A stretch of 64,000 bases of DNA from Zobellia uliginosa (GCF_018860745.1 NZ_JAHKPY010000003.1:124001-188000), one strand, 5' to 3'. Counted from the stretch's first letter, positions 44,500 to 54,112 are shown. Translations and numbers: made by a program. The notes: a model not told the origin generated them from the letters alone.

Positions 44500-45687
44500 T
44501 TATTTTTCTATTCTGTTTTCGTCAAAAGAGGATGGGAGTAATTTTGGAATCAATTTTATGAAAATAGGTAGTAAAACGGCTCCTCCTGGAAGAATAAAAA
44601 TTGCCAAAGAGGGGATGCTTTTAAAAATATCTATCAGCTGATTTTGCACCTTTTTCTTTTCTTCCGGAGTAAGGTCTCTTAAGGTAGATTTGGAAATCAG
44701 ATAAACTAATTCTTTGCTTTCGGCTAGTTCTTTTTGTAATCGCTTACTATTCCTTAAAATTAGTTTATTTACCATTTTGGACATGTTCTCATAAAACTGA
44801 ACCGCCAGATTATTGTCTTTTAAAAATGGAATAGTACTGGAATTTTTCATGAAGAAAACCTGAACGTTTTCAAGAGAATCTTTAATGTAATCTTCCTTCA
44901 GTCCTAGGTCTTTTCCAAGGCCAAAAATGAATTCGGATTCTTGGTATTCTAAAGACTTATCTTCCCATACCGCTAGACATGCAACATCTAGAAAATATCT
45001 GTTTTCCATTTCGGACCGGTCTTCAAGCAGCTGTTGGCGATACGAACCGTCAAAATCTTGGGCATCACTTTTTATAAAGGTTAAGGAAGAGCCGAATAGT
45101 AGAGCTAAGCGTTCGTCATTCTTATTCTTTTCTTTGGAACTCAGTGCGTGGTAAGTAATGTTTATGGTTAAATATTCTAATAGTTGTGCTTGAGCTTTTA
45201 TATCCTTCGGGTCGCTCAAATAACACTTAAATAACAGGACATCTATAAACAATAAGGAGTTGGTGATAACACTATTGAATGTTTTGTTAAGGAGAGTGTC
45301 ACCTAATGAAACCCTGGTTTCAATTAATTTTTCTAATTGTGCGGATGTTTTGGAACCTGTGAGAATTTTGCTTAAAAGTGAGAAATGGGCTATTTCCAGA
45401 ACTTTATAGAATTCAAATATCTTTTCGAGGAAAGTCTCAAATTCATTGTCGTTGGTTTCCAAGGTATATGTGCCGTACAAGGCATGAAGCAAGTTTATTT
45501 TTGCCTTCTCGTCTTCGGAGAGCTTGTATTCGGGAGAAATAAAACCAGGTATCTCCATATTCATACCATATACAAACCCCGTATTTCGTAAATCGCGGTA
45601 ATGCGAAGTGAAATCGGTATAGAGGGCCTGCTCTTTTTCTACAAGCGAACCAAATTTATTAATCCAACCAGAGGCCGAAGGGTTCAT
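44500..45687 (-). CDS. LETM1-like domain protein
   Basis: The ATG at 45687 (MNPSASGWINKFGSLVEKEQ) gives 395 residues; an in-frame ATG at 45744 would add 19 residues. Most of the chain is helical and unrecognised. The C-terminus matches the LETM1 core: DLTPEEKKKVQNQLIDIFKS, then FILPGGAVLLPIFIKLIP and LLPSSFDEN. Mitochondrial LETM1 is an ion-handling inner-membrane protein; bacteroidotal relatives are often named biofilm-associated. One C-terminal membrane segment is likely. Function is not known. Confidence 0.8.
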   Translation of the reverse strand: MNPSASGWINKFGSLVEKEQALYTDFTSHYRDLRNTGFVYGMNMEIPGFISPEYKLSEDEKAKINLLHALYGTYTLETNDNEFETFLEKIFEFYKVLEIAHFSLLSKILTGSKTSAQLEKLIETRVSLGDTLLNKTFNSVITNSLLFIDVLLFKCYLSDPKDIKAQAQLLEYLTINITYHALSSKEKNKNDERLALLFGSSLTFIKSDAQDFDGSYRQQLLEDRSEMENRYFLDVACLAVWEDKSLEYQESEFIFGLGKDLGLKEDYIKDSLENVQVFFMKNSSTIPFLKDNNLAVQFYENMSKMVNKLILRNSKRLQKELAESKELVYLISKSTLRDLTPEEKKKVQNQLIDIFKSIPSLAIFILPGGAVLLPIFIKLIPKLLPSSFDENRIEK

Positions 45688-45980
45688 GTCACTATAGTTT
45701 TGAAAGTGCCAAATTACGTTAAAATGAGCAAACGAAAACCTCATTTACAGGAGAATTCTACTATATGGCTAATTTTTATAAAAGTGAGATTTTAATCGTT
45801 TTTTATTGGTTTATACTTAATAATCAGGGTTTTAATTCTTGTATAGCTGTAATAAGGATATCTACCTGCTGTACGATTTGCCTGTTATTTCCTTTTAACA
45901 TTGTTTTAACATTTAAAACCAAACCCTACCATCAATACCTCGTAAGTAGGGGTGAATTAATAATCATTTAAAACTTAAAA

Positions 45981-46661
45981 ATGAAAAAGACAAAACTTTT
46001 ATTCGGCATGGGAATCCTTGCTGTAGTTGGTGCGGTTTTAGTGGCAGCAGATCATATTGATGCGCCAGGCACTACAGGTAATACAGCGGATATTGCTGAT
46101 TTTTACGGATTTGAATCGCCTTCCAATTCAGATAATACCGTGTTTATTGTAGACCTACAAACAAATGTGCTTCCAGATTTAGCTTACGGTACGTTTGATG
46201 AGAATGTATTGACCGAAATTAATATTGACACCAATAATGATTTAATTGAAGATTTGGTAATACAGGCCATTCCAAGAAAAGATACCATGTATTTCTTTGG
46301 TCCAGTAATTCCGGCAGAGACAGGTAAGATCAGTGAAGTAATGGTAGATTCTCCGTTAGGACAAGTTGCCATATCTGGGGAAAATGCTCTGACTACAACT
46401 ACTGAGGATGGTATTTCTCTTTTTGCCGGGCCAAGACAAGATGCTTTCTTTTTTGATTTTGGACAGTTCAATAAGGTAATTGGTGGTACTGCACCAGAAG
46501 GCTTCTTGCCCGCAGGCGAAGCTGTAGATACTTTTGACGGAGCCAATACTATGGCGCTGGTATTAGAGATTCCCAATAGCATTTTGGGAGAAACTACTGG
46601 CACGAATGTTTTAGGTTTAAAAGTGTACAAGACTTGGGTAACTACCAATAGAAAACAATAA
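45981..46661 (+). CDS. Exported DUF4331 protein, N-terminal-half type
   Basis: The 226-residue protein has a signal peptide and the DUF4331 opening DHIDAPGTTGNTADIADFYG, which is the N-terminal part of longer DUF4331 proteins. It ends after GLKVYKTWVTTNRKQ with a normal stop. The next gene, 28 bases downstream, resembles the C-terminal half of the same family, so together they may form the complete fold. Confidence 0.85.
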   Translation: MKKTKLLFGMGILAVVGAVLVAADHIDAPGTTGNTADIADFYGFESPSNSDNTVFIVDLQTNVLPDLAYGTFDENVLTEINIDTNNDLIEDLVIQAIPRKDTMYFFGPVIPAETGKISEVMVDSPLGQVAISGENALTTTTEDGISLFAGPRQDAFFFDFGQFNKVIGGTAPEGFLPAGEAVDTFDGANTMALVLEIPNSILGETTGTNVLGLKVYKTWVTTNRKQ

Positions 46662-46689
46662 TAATAACTAATCTTAAAAATAAAATATA

Positions 46690-47484
46690 ATGAAATTATA
46701 TACTTTAAAATATATGGCACTCTCAATTTGCGCAGCTACTATGTTTGTTGCCTGTGATGATGATGATGATGCTTTAGAAATGGTAGAAACCAGTTGTACG
46801 GATGGTATCATGAATGGTACGGAAACTGGAGTTGATTGTGGTGGTACTTCTTGCGCTCCCTGTGAAGATGGCGGTGGTGAAATGATGGTAACGCCTCTAG
46901 ATTTTTCAGGTACTTACGCTCAGGTAGATTTTATGGGTAGACCAGGTATAAATACGGTATTGAGCATTCCTGACTTTAAAGATCCTTACAACCAAGCGGT
47001 GCCGTCTACTATAGCAGAATTTTATCAGAAAGATTTTGAAGATAGATTAGAAAGTTTGCATGATGTGTATGCAGAATTATTAGGTCTTAATCCAGATGAC
47101 GTTAACTATCAGCCAAATATTTTAGGCGATATCCTTAACGGTCCTGAAAAGGATGGGTTTACGGACAATATTGTTAGCGCAGAGGTTTTGACTACTGTTT
47201 TAGCAAATGATGTTTTAGAAGTAGCTCCGGATTTACCCACAACCTATTTTAATCCAGGTACCGGTGCTCCTAATTTTGAAGGTGCAATAGGGCTTACAGG
47301 TAGAACCCCGCAGGATGATGTTATTGATGTTTCCTTAACCCTTCTTTTTGGAGGTGGGGACGGCACACGTTTTAACGGTCAAGAAGTTGAAGGTGTGGGT
47401 ACATTCCCAAGATTGGTTTCTGATGGAGTATCTATTACTGCAGAGCCTACAAATACATTTCCATACTTGGGAGCTCCTGAGTAA
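46690..47484 (+). CDS. DUF4331 lipoprotein, C-terminal-half type, with Cys-rich linker
   Basis: The 264-residue protein has its own lipobox (ATMFVACDDDDD, Cys 18), then a Cys-rich GVDCGGTSCAPC linker of the kind found next to secreted domains, and DUF4331-like features (VDFMGRPGINTVLSIP, GRTPQDDVIDVSLTLL) that normally lie in the second half of one protein. A separate lipoprotein signal argues against a simple frameshift. Confidence 0.82.
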   Translation: MKLYTLKYMALSICAATMFVACDDDDDALEMVETSCTDGIMNGTETGVDCGGTSCAPCEDGGGEMMVTPLDFSGTYAQVDFMGRPGINTVLSIPDFKDPYNQAVPSTIAEFYQKDFEDRLESLHDVYAELLGLNPDDVNYQPNILGDILNGPEKDGFTDNIVSAEVLTTVLANDVLEVAPDLPTTYFNPGTGAPNFEGAIGLTGRTPQDDVIDVSLTLLFGGGDGTRFNGQEVEGVGTFPRLVSDGVSITAEPTNTFPYLGAPE

Positions 47485-47579
47485 GATGTAAGTCTTTGAA
47501 AAAGAAGAGGGGGGAGGATGGTGTTTCCGTCCTCTCTTTTTCTAACTCAAAACCAATTTCCAAACCTAAATAAAAGAAG

Positions 47580-48857
47580 ATGAAATATTTTACCATTTGC
47601 ATTACTTTACTTTTTCTTTTCTCATGCCAAACAGAACCTAAAAGTTCGTTAACGGATGCTCGGGATTATAATAAATACTTGGTTTCAAATCCGTCCCGGA
47701 CAACTTCAAAATATTTTGAACTCTGGAATTCAAAGATTAAACCGGATAGTTCTCAATTAATGAGTTTTGGAATCGTAGGAGGGGAGTACAATCGCTATTT
47801 TCAGAATACTGGTGATATACAATATTTAAAAAAATCAGAACAGGTATTAAAGAAAGCGGTAGCTATTGCTGCTATGGATGAAGCGGGTTACTACAGGGCT
47901 TTGGCAAGAAATTATATCTCTCAACATCGTTTTAGGGAAGCTGCGCAACTTGCAGATTCTGCTCGTGCAATACGGAGTGGAATAGACCAGACTTTGGGTC
48001 TTATGTTTGATGTGAATATGGAATTGGGTAACTATGATATTGCTCAAAAGTATTTAGACAGCTTAAAGAATATGAATGATTTTGCATATTTAATTCGAGT
48101 TTCCAAATGGAATGATTATAAAGGTGATTTGGATACCACCATTCGCTTTATGGAAAAGGCAAAACTAAAGGCCGAGGATTCTAAAAATAAAGAATTAAGA
48201 TTATGGGCATATACTAATCTAGCTGATTATTACGGACATGCAGGAAGAATTGAAGATTCTTATAAGCATTATCTAAAGACTTTGGAACTAGATCCTGAGA
48301 ATGCCTATGCAAAAAAAGGGATTGCTTGGATAGTCTTTTCTTATGAAAAGAAAGCAGCGGAAGCTATGCGAATCCTTGATTCTGTCACTAAAAATTACAA
48401 AGCACCTGACTATTATTTATTAAAGGCTGAAATCGCTGATTTTATGGGGGATGATTTAAAAAGCCTTTCCAATTTTGACACCTATTTTGAAATGGTTCAA
48501 AATCCAGCGTATGGAGATATGTATAACGCTTATAACGTTTCACTTTATTTAGACAGAACAGACCAGTTTGATAAGGCGTTAAAATTATCTAGAAAAGAAG
48601 TGGGTAATAGGCCCACTCCAGAATCGTATAGTTTATTGGCATATAGCCACTTCAAAAAAGGAGATAAAGAGAAGGCGCTAGAAATCGTCCAAAAGTATAT
48701 TGAGGGAAAAACATTTGAACCGGGTATACTACTCTATGCTGCTGAGATTTATAGCGCAAATGGTCTGTTTGAAAAGGCAAAAGAGATAAAAATAGAGCTA
48801 GCAGAGGCAATTTACGAATTAGGACCATCATCAGAAGTCGCTATTTCCAATCTGTAG
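47580..48857 (+). CDS. TPR-repeat lipoprotein
   Basis: The 425-residue protein has a lipobox (LLFLFSCQTEP) and tetratricopeptide-like helical repeats through the chain (for example AKKGIAWIVFSYEKKAAEAM and SLLAYSHFKKGDKEKALEIV). It is third in the DUF4331 operon and probably anchors protein contacts at the membrane. A terminator follows. Confidence 0.88.
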   Translation: MKYFTICITLLFLFSCQTEPKSSLTDARDYNKYLVSNPSRTTSKYFELWNSKIKPDSSQLMSFGIVGGEYNRYFQNTGDIQYLKKSEQVLKKAVAIAAMDEAGYYRALARNYISQHRFREAAQLADSARAIRSGIDQTLGLMFDVNMELGNYDIAQKYLDSLKNMNDFAYLIRVSKWNDYKGDLDTTIRFMEKAKLKAEDSKNKELRLWAYTNLADYYGHAGRIEDSYKHYLKTLELDPENAYAKKGIAWIVFSYEKKAAEAMRILDSVTKNYKAPDYYLLKAEIADFMGDDLKSLSNFDTYFEMVQNPAYGDMYNAYNVSLYLDRTDQFDKALKLSRKEVGNRPTPESYSLLAYSHFKKGDKEKALEIVQKYIEGKTFEPGILLYAAEIYSANGLFEKAKEIKIELAEAIYELGPSSEVAISNL

Positions 48858-48931
48858 TTTGAAATTTTGGTTTAAGCTCTTATGTGTAACCGTCTGATAA
48901 TGATTTAGGTTGAATTTTATGTGGTTTTATT

Positions 48932-48970
48932 AGGGTGGCTAGACGCGAGTTTGGCTACCCTGATATTTTT
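48932..48970 (+). terminator. Probable terminator of the DUF4331/TPR operon
   Basis: AGGGTGGCTA (48932-48941) pairs with TGGCTACCCT (48952-48961) with two G-T pairs, followed by GATATTTTT. Confidence 0.6.
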
Positions 48971-49130
48971 AAAAAACAAATTATTTGTGTTTTTTTTAAC
49001 TTTGATGTAGGAAAATACAAAAGTAATTATTATGTTTACCTTCCAAATGACACATATGCTATTCTATGGTAGTTAGATTTACTGTAGAAAAAATGAAATT
49101 TAACCTAATAGTCCCCAAACCAATTTCGTT

Positions 49131-49238
49131 ATGGAGTACATTCTTTTCTTCGCTTGGCTTTCATTCATGTCTATTTTAGTTTACAGAGTTATTACGGCTC
49201 GTAAAGAACTCAGAAAAACGCTCAGAACTGAGGATTAG
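49131..49238 (+). CDS. Possible 35-residue single-span membrane protein
   Basis: In the 490-base gap before the RND gene, an ATG at 49131 opens a 35-codon frame: one hydrophobic stretch (YILFFAWLSFMSILVYRV) followed by a basic tail (RKELRKTLRTED). It has the shape of a small membrane protein but no homology I recognise. The rest of this gap (about 48970-49130 and 49239-49348) shows nothing. Confidence 0.3.
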   Translation: MEYILFFAWLSFMSILVYRVITARKELRKTLRTED

Positions 49239-49348
49239 TCCGTTCAAATTTTAGGGTTTAGTGCTTGTCATCTTGCAATAGTGAAACTTATTTGTTACCT
49301 ATTATAATCTTCTCATGAGATATAAGTAATATTTAAATGTGGTTCCTG

Positions 49349-51592
49349 TTATTTTAACCAAGCTCTTATTAGCACTGGTAATAGAAGCAGATCTAGTACT
49401 AAAGCTGTCAGGAGGGTTACACTTACTAGTAAACCTATGGTTACACTAGGGGCGTGAGCAGAGAATAATAATATCAAGAACCCGAAGAACAATGTTAGGG
49501 TAGTAATAATAAGAGCTCTGCCGGTCTCGGCAAAGGTAATTTCTAGCGCAATCTCTTTGTGCAAGCCTTTATCCCTGCACAATTTATACCTTCCCAAAAA
49601 ATGAATGGTATCATCTACCGCAATACCAAAAACAATTGCGAACACAACGGAGATGGTAGATTCTAACGGAATATTCAAGTAACCTAATAAAGCTCCGGCA
49701 AATAAAAGCGGGACTAAGTTGGGAAGTAATGAGATCAGGAGTAGTTTAAAGTTTTTAAAAAGTAAAGCCATGATAAGAGCTACCATTAATAAACCTGCTA
49801 AAAGACCGGTTACAAGGCTTTCTTGAATATAAAAGGAATTTTTGTCCAGTAGTACGCCACTACCGGTTAGTTTAAATTTCACTTGTGTGGAGTCTGTTTG
49901 TGCTGCGGCAAATTTATCGAACCTTTTATATAATAAGTTTAGTGTATCTGTCCCAACATCTAACACTCGTGCTCTAATACGAGATTTTGTTTCGTTCTCA
50001 TTTACGAATTTAGCGTACTGTTTACCCGCCATATTTTTAATATCGTCTTTATATTTTTCAAAGGTCTTAGCATCATTCGGAAGGGAGAAAAATTCCGTTT
50101 TATTCAGGTTATGCGCCTTGTTTAGAGCTTTGTATAAAGTAGAAACAGATTGTATATTTCGTATAGGGGACTCACTTTTGAGTTGTTGCTCCATAAGTTC
50201 TATTTGTTGTATCACATTAAAATCGGATATTCTACTATTGCCTTGCGTCATAACGGCAACTTCCAAAGGCCTAAATCCGGAATAATTCTCTTGAAAGTAT
50301 TTAAAATCGGTTGCGATAGGGCTGTTTGTGGGTAGACTCTCCTTAATCTGGTAGTTAGTGTCTATTTTGGTGGTTCCGTACATACAGGCAAGGGTAAATA
50401 GCAAGCTGAAGTATAATATAGGACGATGTGTTTTTTTTGTAAAATCGTTTATTCGCGCCAGAAGCTTTGGCCATCCGGTAGTAGCTTCTTTCTTTGGTAA
50501 TAAATGTTCTTTCTTAGGGAGTAATATAAGGGCACTGGTCAAGAAAACAACAGTAATGAAAGCAGTTAATACGCCCAATGCGGCATTCATGCCAAAATCA
50601 CTTATACTACTTGATTTTGAAGTTAAAAGAGAGGCAAAACCAATTGCAGTAGTAGCGGAAGTCAATAAGGTAGAAGTACCTACTTCTTTTAAAGCGGACA
50701 TTAGTGCATTCTCTTTTGTTAGCCCGGTCTTGAGCTTATTTAGATAGTCATCTACAATATGTATAACATCAGAGGTGCCAACAATAAGCATGAGAATGGG
50801 ATAGAAAGCTGCCATTGCATTTAGTTCTATTTCCAGTACGGATAGTAATCCTAAAAATAATAGAAGAGCTATTGTAATAGAAAAAAGAGCGATTAATACT
50901 ATTAGTATTCTACGGTATATTAAGAATAAAACTATAAAAATCAGAAGGATAGAGGCAATACTGCTAACTATGACCTCATGTTTTTGCATAGCTACTATCG
51001 CTTCATAGAAATAAACACGACCTAGTAGATGGTGATTTTTAAAATCATACTTTTTCAATAAGGCTCGCACTTCCGTTAATAGGATAATACTCTGCTCATA
51101 ATCTAACTTATTCTCGGTCTCTAGAGCTAATACTAATGAGCTAGCCTTTTCATCTATTAACGCATTTACATATAAGTTGTCTTTTGTTATTTTGTTGAGG
51201 TCCGAAGTATATTTAGTGGTATCCTGTAAATGTATAATTGGCAATTTTGTATAGCCAAAAGATGTCTTTAAGGGGTAAAAGAGAGTCGTTAGTGATTGCG
51301 ATTCGGTAACGAAAGAAAGCTTTCGGGCTTCTTTTGAAAGTGCATCAAATCGTTCAAGAAAATCTTGCTCGAAAACGGTTGGATTATTCTCTACGGCAAT
51401 TAGTAGAAAATTGTCGTCTGTACCAAATTCTTCAATAAAATCATTATAAAAAACAAGGTCGGGATCTCCTTCGGGGAAAAATTGACTAAAATCAAAAGAG
51501 AACTTCAAGTCCTCCAGAGATAAGGCGGCCAATACGCTTAAGGCTCCAAAAATAAGTAGTATGGTTTTCTTTACTGCAAATAATTTATACAT
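49349..51592 (-). CDS. RND/MMPL-family transporter
   Basis: The 747-residue protein has about twelve membrane helices and two large extracytoplasmic loops, each half beginning with a helix and an SSD-like block (YPILMLIVGTSDVIHIVDDY; VFAIVFGIAVDDTIHFLGRY). This is the two-fold RND/MMPL layout of lipid or hopanoid exporters rather than tripartite drug pumps, and no membrane-fusion partner is adjacent. Cargo unknown. Confidence 0.88.
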   Translation of the reverse strand: MYKLFAVKKTILLIFGALSVLAALSLEDLKFSFDFSQFFPEGDPDLVFYNDFIEEFGTDDNFLLIAVENNPTVFEQDFLERFDALSKEARKLSFVTESQSLTTLFYPLKTSFGYTKLPIIHLQDTTKYTSDLNKITKDNLYVNALIDEKASSLVLALETENKLDYEQSIILLTEVRALLKKYDFKNHHLLGRVYFYEAIVAMQKHEVIVSSIASILLIFIVLFLIYRRILIVLIALFSITIALLLFLGLLSVLEIELNAMAAFYPILMLIVGTSDVIHIVDDYLNKLKTGLTKENALMSALKEVGTSTLLTSATTAIGFASLLTSKSSSISDFGMNAALGVLTAFITVVFLTSALILLPKKEHLLPKKEATTGWPKLLARINDFTKKTHRPILYFSLLFTLACMYGTTKIDTNYQIKESLPTNSPIATDFKYFQENYSGFRPLEVAVMTQGNSRISDFNVIQQIELMEQQLKSESPIRNIQSVSTLYKALNKAHNLNKTEFFSLPNDAKTFEKYKDDIKNMAGKQYAKFVNENETKSRIRARVLDVGTDTLNLLYKRFDKFAAAQTDSTQVKFKLTGSGVLLDKNSFYIQESLVTGLLAGLLMVALIMALLFKNFKLLLISLLPNLVPLLFAGALLGYLNIPLESTISVVFAIVFGIAVDDTIHFLGRYKLCRDKGLHKEIALEITFAETGRALIITTLTLFFGFLILLFSAHAPSVTIGLLVSVTLLTALVLDLLLLPVLIRAWLK

Positions 51593-51735
51593 ATGAAATA
51601 TCCGTTCTTCAAGTATGCAGCTAAATTACCCCATCATAATCGATTATCAATTACTTTATTAAAACATAAAGTATCCTAAAAGAAATAATGACCCATACTT
51701 ATGAAATTTAGCCATTAATAGTGCTAAGCTGTTGT

Positions 51736-52002
51736 ATGCATTTTATCATGGCACAGAAGAAAGAAATAGCTAACCAAGACTCAATTGTTACGCATTTAAA
51801 ACAAAAAAACATTCTTCTTCAGTTATAAATGGAACGGTGTTCGTATTCGTGCAGACTATGGCATCTCTAGTGAGGGCGGAAATTTTTATTTTACGATAAA
51901 AGAGACATTTTAAAAGAAGTCGCTAAAGGTCTATACAGTTATCTAAGTCAGAAGTCCGGTCATCGTTTTTATACTTTACATACATATATACTTAGAGGGT
52001 GA
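51736..52002 (+). pseudogene. Decayed gene with two apparent frameshifts
   Basis: A 26-30 residue frame from ATG 51736/51748 (MAQKKEIANQ...) breaks at 51826. The adjacent frame continues without a start as FFFSYKWNGVRIRADYGISS (51812-51913), and a third frame as YDKRDILKEVAKGLYSYLSQ to a stop at 52000-52002. Overlaps of a few bases at both joints suggest one former gene of about 90 residues. I do not recognise the family. Confidence 0.4.
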
Positions 52003-52008
52003 AAACTA

Positions 52009-52038
52009 AAAGAGCTTTACAGTAATGTAAAGCTCTTT
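52009..52038 (-). terminator. Terminator after the anti-sigma factor gene
   Basis: A 13-base stem, AAAGAGCTTTACA (52009-52021) with TGTAAAGCTCTTT (52026-52038), lies 20 bases beyond the anti-sigma stop; the minus-strand T-run is interrupted (TTTTAGTTTTC). Confidence 0.6.
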
Positions 52039-52058
52039 CAGTTTCTACTTATTGGCAT

Positions 52059-52862
52059 CTACGAAGATGCAACTGCACCTAAAGTATATAGTTGCTCTAA
52101 GTTGGGTCCTTCACTACCACCTGCTGGTTCTAGTGTTATACCAAAAGCTTCGGTTTCATTTGGATTATCCAAAGTGAAAATCTTGTTTTCGTCCTGGGCG
52201 AAGTCATCCAAAAGCCCCATACTTGTTGGAGTTAAAGGTTCTAGTTTAAGAGACCATACTTGGTAGACCATACCATCCGGTGGTTCTGGTAATCCTTGGG
52301 CATCTATATAAACCTTGTTTTCTTTTTTGTTCCAATACGCTTTTGCATATGAGGTAGGGGAGACTTCTTGGCCGCCTAGTGGAGTTAAGATTACATCCTT
52401 ATCCCTTAAACTGTTCAGTAATTGATTAGTGTTCGCCAATGAACCGCGAGCTTCAAAAATCTGCTGTTCTAAAATTTGCTTCTCCTGCTCAACTACATTC
52501 ATGTTAGACTTAAGTTGGCTATTCTCATTATAGAACCACGCGACACCAATACCCAATAAAATAGCTGCAGCCCAACCTGTATAAGTACTCCAATTAGACT
52601 TCTCTTCAGGGAACTGAACAACTTGAGGATCTTTTCTTTCTCCTATACGTACTTTGACGTCATCAAATCCTTTTCTTTTGGAAAGTTTTGGAGAAACGGA
52701 TTTTGTTAATTCCAATATAGATGATTCTATAGCCAAAATCTCATCACGTATTTCTGGATACTCACGAGCATATTGAAATACTTCCACATTCTGCTCTTCC
52801 GTGAGCGATCCCGCTACGTAAAGTTCCAAAATTCCCGATGCTATGTATTTGTCTACTTCCAT
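52059..52862 (-). CDS. Anti-sigma factor, RskA-type
   Basis: The ATG at 52862 (MEVDKYIASGILELYV) gives 267 residues; its first 10 bases overlap the sigma factor gene. A cytoplasmic anti-sigma domain, one membrane helix at about residue 100-115 (WAAAILLGIGVAWFY), a coiled coil (VEQEKQILEQQIFEARG) and an extracytoplasmic RskA domain (YWNKKENKVYIDAQGLPEPP) are visible. It should hold the adjacent sigma factor at the membrane until an envelope signal triggers its release. Confidence 0.92.
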   Translation of the reverse strand: MEVDKYIASGILELYVAGSLTEEQNVEVFQYAREYPEIRDEILAIESSILELTKSVSPKLSKRKGFDDVKVRIGERKDPQVVQFPEEKSNWSTYTGWAAAILLGIGVAWFYNENSQLKSNMNVVEQEKQILEQQIFEARGSLANTNQLLNSLRDKDVILTPLGGQEVSPTSYAKAYWNKKENKVYIDAQGLPEPPDGMVYQVWSLKLEPLTPTSMGLLDDFAQDENKIFTLDNPNETEAFGITLEPAGGSEGPNLEQLYTLGAVASS

Positions 52863-53401
52863 TCTAATGTAACATTTTCCCGTAACTGAGAAATACAACT
52901 TCTATTTCTGGTCTTAACAGTACCTAAGGGAATATCTAGTTCTTTGGACGCTTCTGTTTGGGTATACCCTTTAAAATATAGCATTTCTATAATTTCCAGA
53001 CACTTTTCCTTTAAATTCAACACTAATTTTTTGAGGGCGGAGGTATCTATTTCTGCTTTACTTTCATCTGTATTATCCGCTCTGTTCAAAATACCTACGA
53101 AGTAATCTGCGGATAGGTTCTTTTTTTGGTCTTTAAAGGATTTTGAGCGCACTTTATCGATAGCGGCATTACGGGCAATGTTCAAAATCCAAGTAAAAAA
53201 GCGACCCTTGGAAGCATTGTAGCTATCTGAGTTGTTCCAGACTTTGGCAAACACATCTTGAGTGATTTCTTCGGCCAAGCCTTTATCCTTTACTATGGTA
53301 TGAACAACGCCACATATATTTACCCAATACATATCGTAGAGTTTCTCAAAAGCCAGAATGTCCTTTTTTTGGAAGCGAACGACCAAAGTATCTAAATCCA
53401 T
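52853..53401 (-). CDS. ECF-type RNA polymerase sigma factor
   Basis: The 182-residue protein shows sigma region 2 (FEKLYDMYWVNICGVVHTIV, EITQDVFAKVWNNSDSYN) and region 4 (LNLKEKCLEIIEMLYFKGYT, LDIPLGTVKTRNRSCISQLR). It overlaps the anti-sigma gene by 10 bases, so the two are co-translated. The genes next to it (sodC, yceI) are plausible but unproven targets; their promoters look housekeeping. Confidence 0.93.
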   Translation of the reverse strand: MDLDTLVVRFQKKDILAFEKLYDMYWVNICGVVHTIVKDKGLAEEITQDVFAKVWNNSDSYNASKGRFFTWILNIARNAAIDKVRSKSFKDQKKNLSADYFVGILNRADNTDESKAEIDTSALKKLVLNLKEKCLEIIEMLYFKGYTQTEASKELDIPLGTVKTRNRSCISQLRENVTLEWK

Positions 53402-53427
53402 ATTTATTTTAATTCAGTTAAAGATAG

Positions 53428-53449
53428 AAAAAACCGCTTTGGAAAGCGG
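53428..53449 (-). terminator. Terminator after sodC
   Basis: CCGCTTT (53434-53440) pairs with AAAGCGG (53443-53449); on the minus strand six T follow. It separates sodC from the sigma factor gene. Confidence 0.8.
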
Positions 53450-53477
53450 CTCTTAATGTTAAAGTAAATAGGAATAT

Positions 53478-54089
53478 TTATTTGGTAATTCCTGCACAAC
53501 CAACCCTAGAACCTGCATCTCCACTGGGCTGAGATGTAAAATCATCCGTTCCTTGGTGTACGATAACCGATCTCCCAACAATGTTCATGGCATCATCACC
53601 ACAACCTATACACCATTGGTCTGTAGAAAAGTCTACTGTAGCGTTCCCATCCGCATCGGCTTCAAAATTACCTATATCTCCTTTATGGTATCCTTTTTCA
53701 TCGCCCCATTTACCGTGGCGTTCATCTACCGGGTTCCAATGTCCACCAGCGGATTTTCCATCTTCAGAAGAGCAATCGGCATTTTCATGAAGGTGAATCG
53801 CATGTGTACCTTCTTCTAAACCCGTGAATTCTGCTTTCATAACAACTTCGTCTTCCTCTTGAGTAAAGGTTATTTCACCTTTCATTTTACTGTTGTTCTT
53901 TGCGTTCATCATTATGGTAAGCGATTCCCCCATGCCATCTTCTGTCATTTCCGGGCTTCTTGTTTCCATCTGGTTTACGCTTTTATCAAGCCCTTCACTT
54001 GACGAATCTGCTGCATTTTTCTTTGTTTCCTTACAATTTACCATTGTCATGGCCAATATGGCTATGACACTTATTTTAATATATTTCAT
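53478..54089 (-). CDS. sodC: Lipoprotein Cu,Zn superoxide dismutase
   Basis: The ATG at 54089 (MKYIKISVIAILAMTMVNC) gives 203 residues with a lipobox; a longer TTG frame is rejected. The Cu/Zn ligands are in place: HAIHLHE (two Cu His), then His and Asp in GGHWNPVDERHG, and a C-terminal His in VHQGTDD, with Cys near each end for the disulfide. It removes superoxide in the envelope and would need copper supplied there. Confidence 0.94.
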   Translation of the reverse strand: MKYIKISVIAILAMTMVNCKETKKNAADSSSEGLDKSVNQMETRSPEMTEDGMGESLTIMMNAKNNSKMKGEITFTQEEDEVVMKAEFTGLEEGTHAIHLHENADCSSEDGKSAGGHWNPVDERHGKWGDEKGYHKGDIGNFEADADGNATVDFSTDQWCIGCGDDAMNIVGRSVIVHQGTDDFTSQPSGDAGSRVGCAGITK

Positions 54090-54112
54090 TGCTCTGATTT
54101 TTATATTTTGAT

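Noticed and set aside
46661-46690. Possible frameshift splitting one DUF4331 gene
   Set aside because: Both genes have proper stops and the second has its own start and lipobox, so they are separate genes.
46184-46726. 180-residue minus-strand frame over the first DUF4331 gene
   Set aside because: No recognisable domain; the plus-strand gene has a signal peptide and family motifs.
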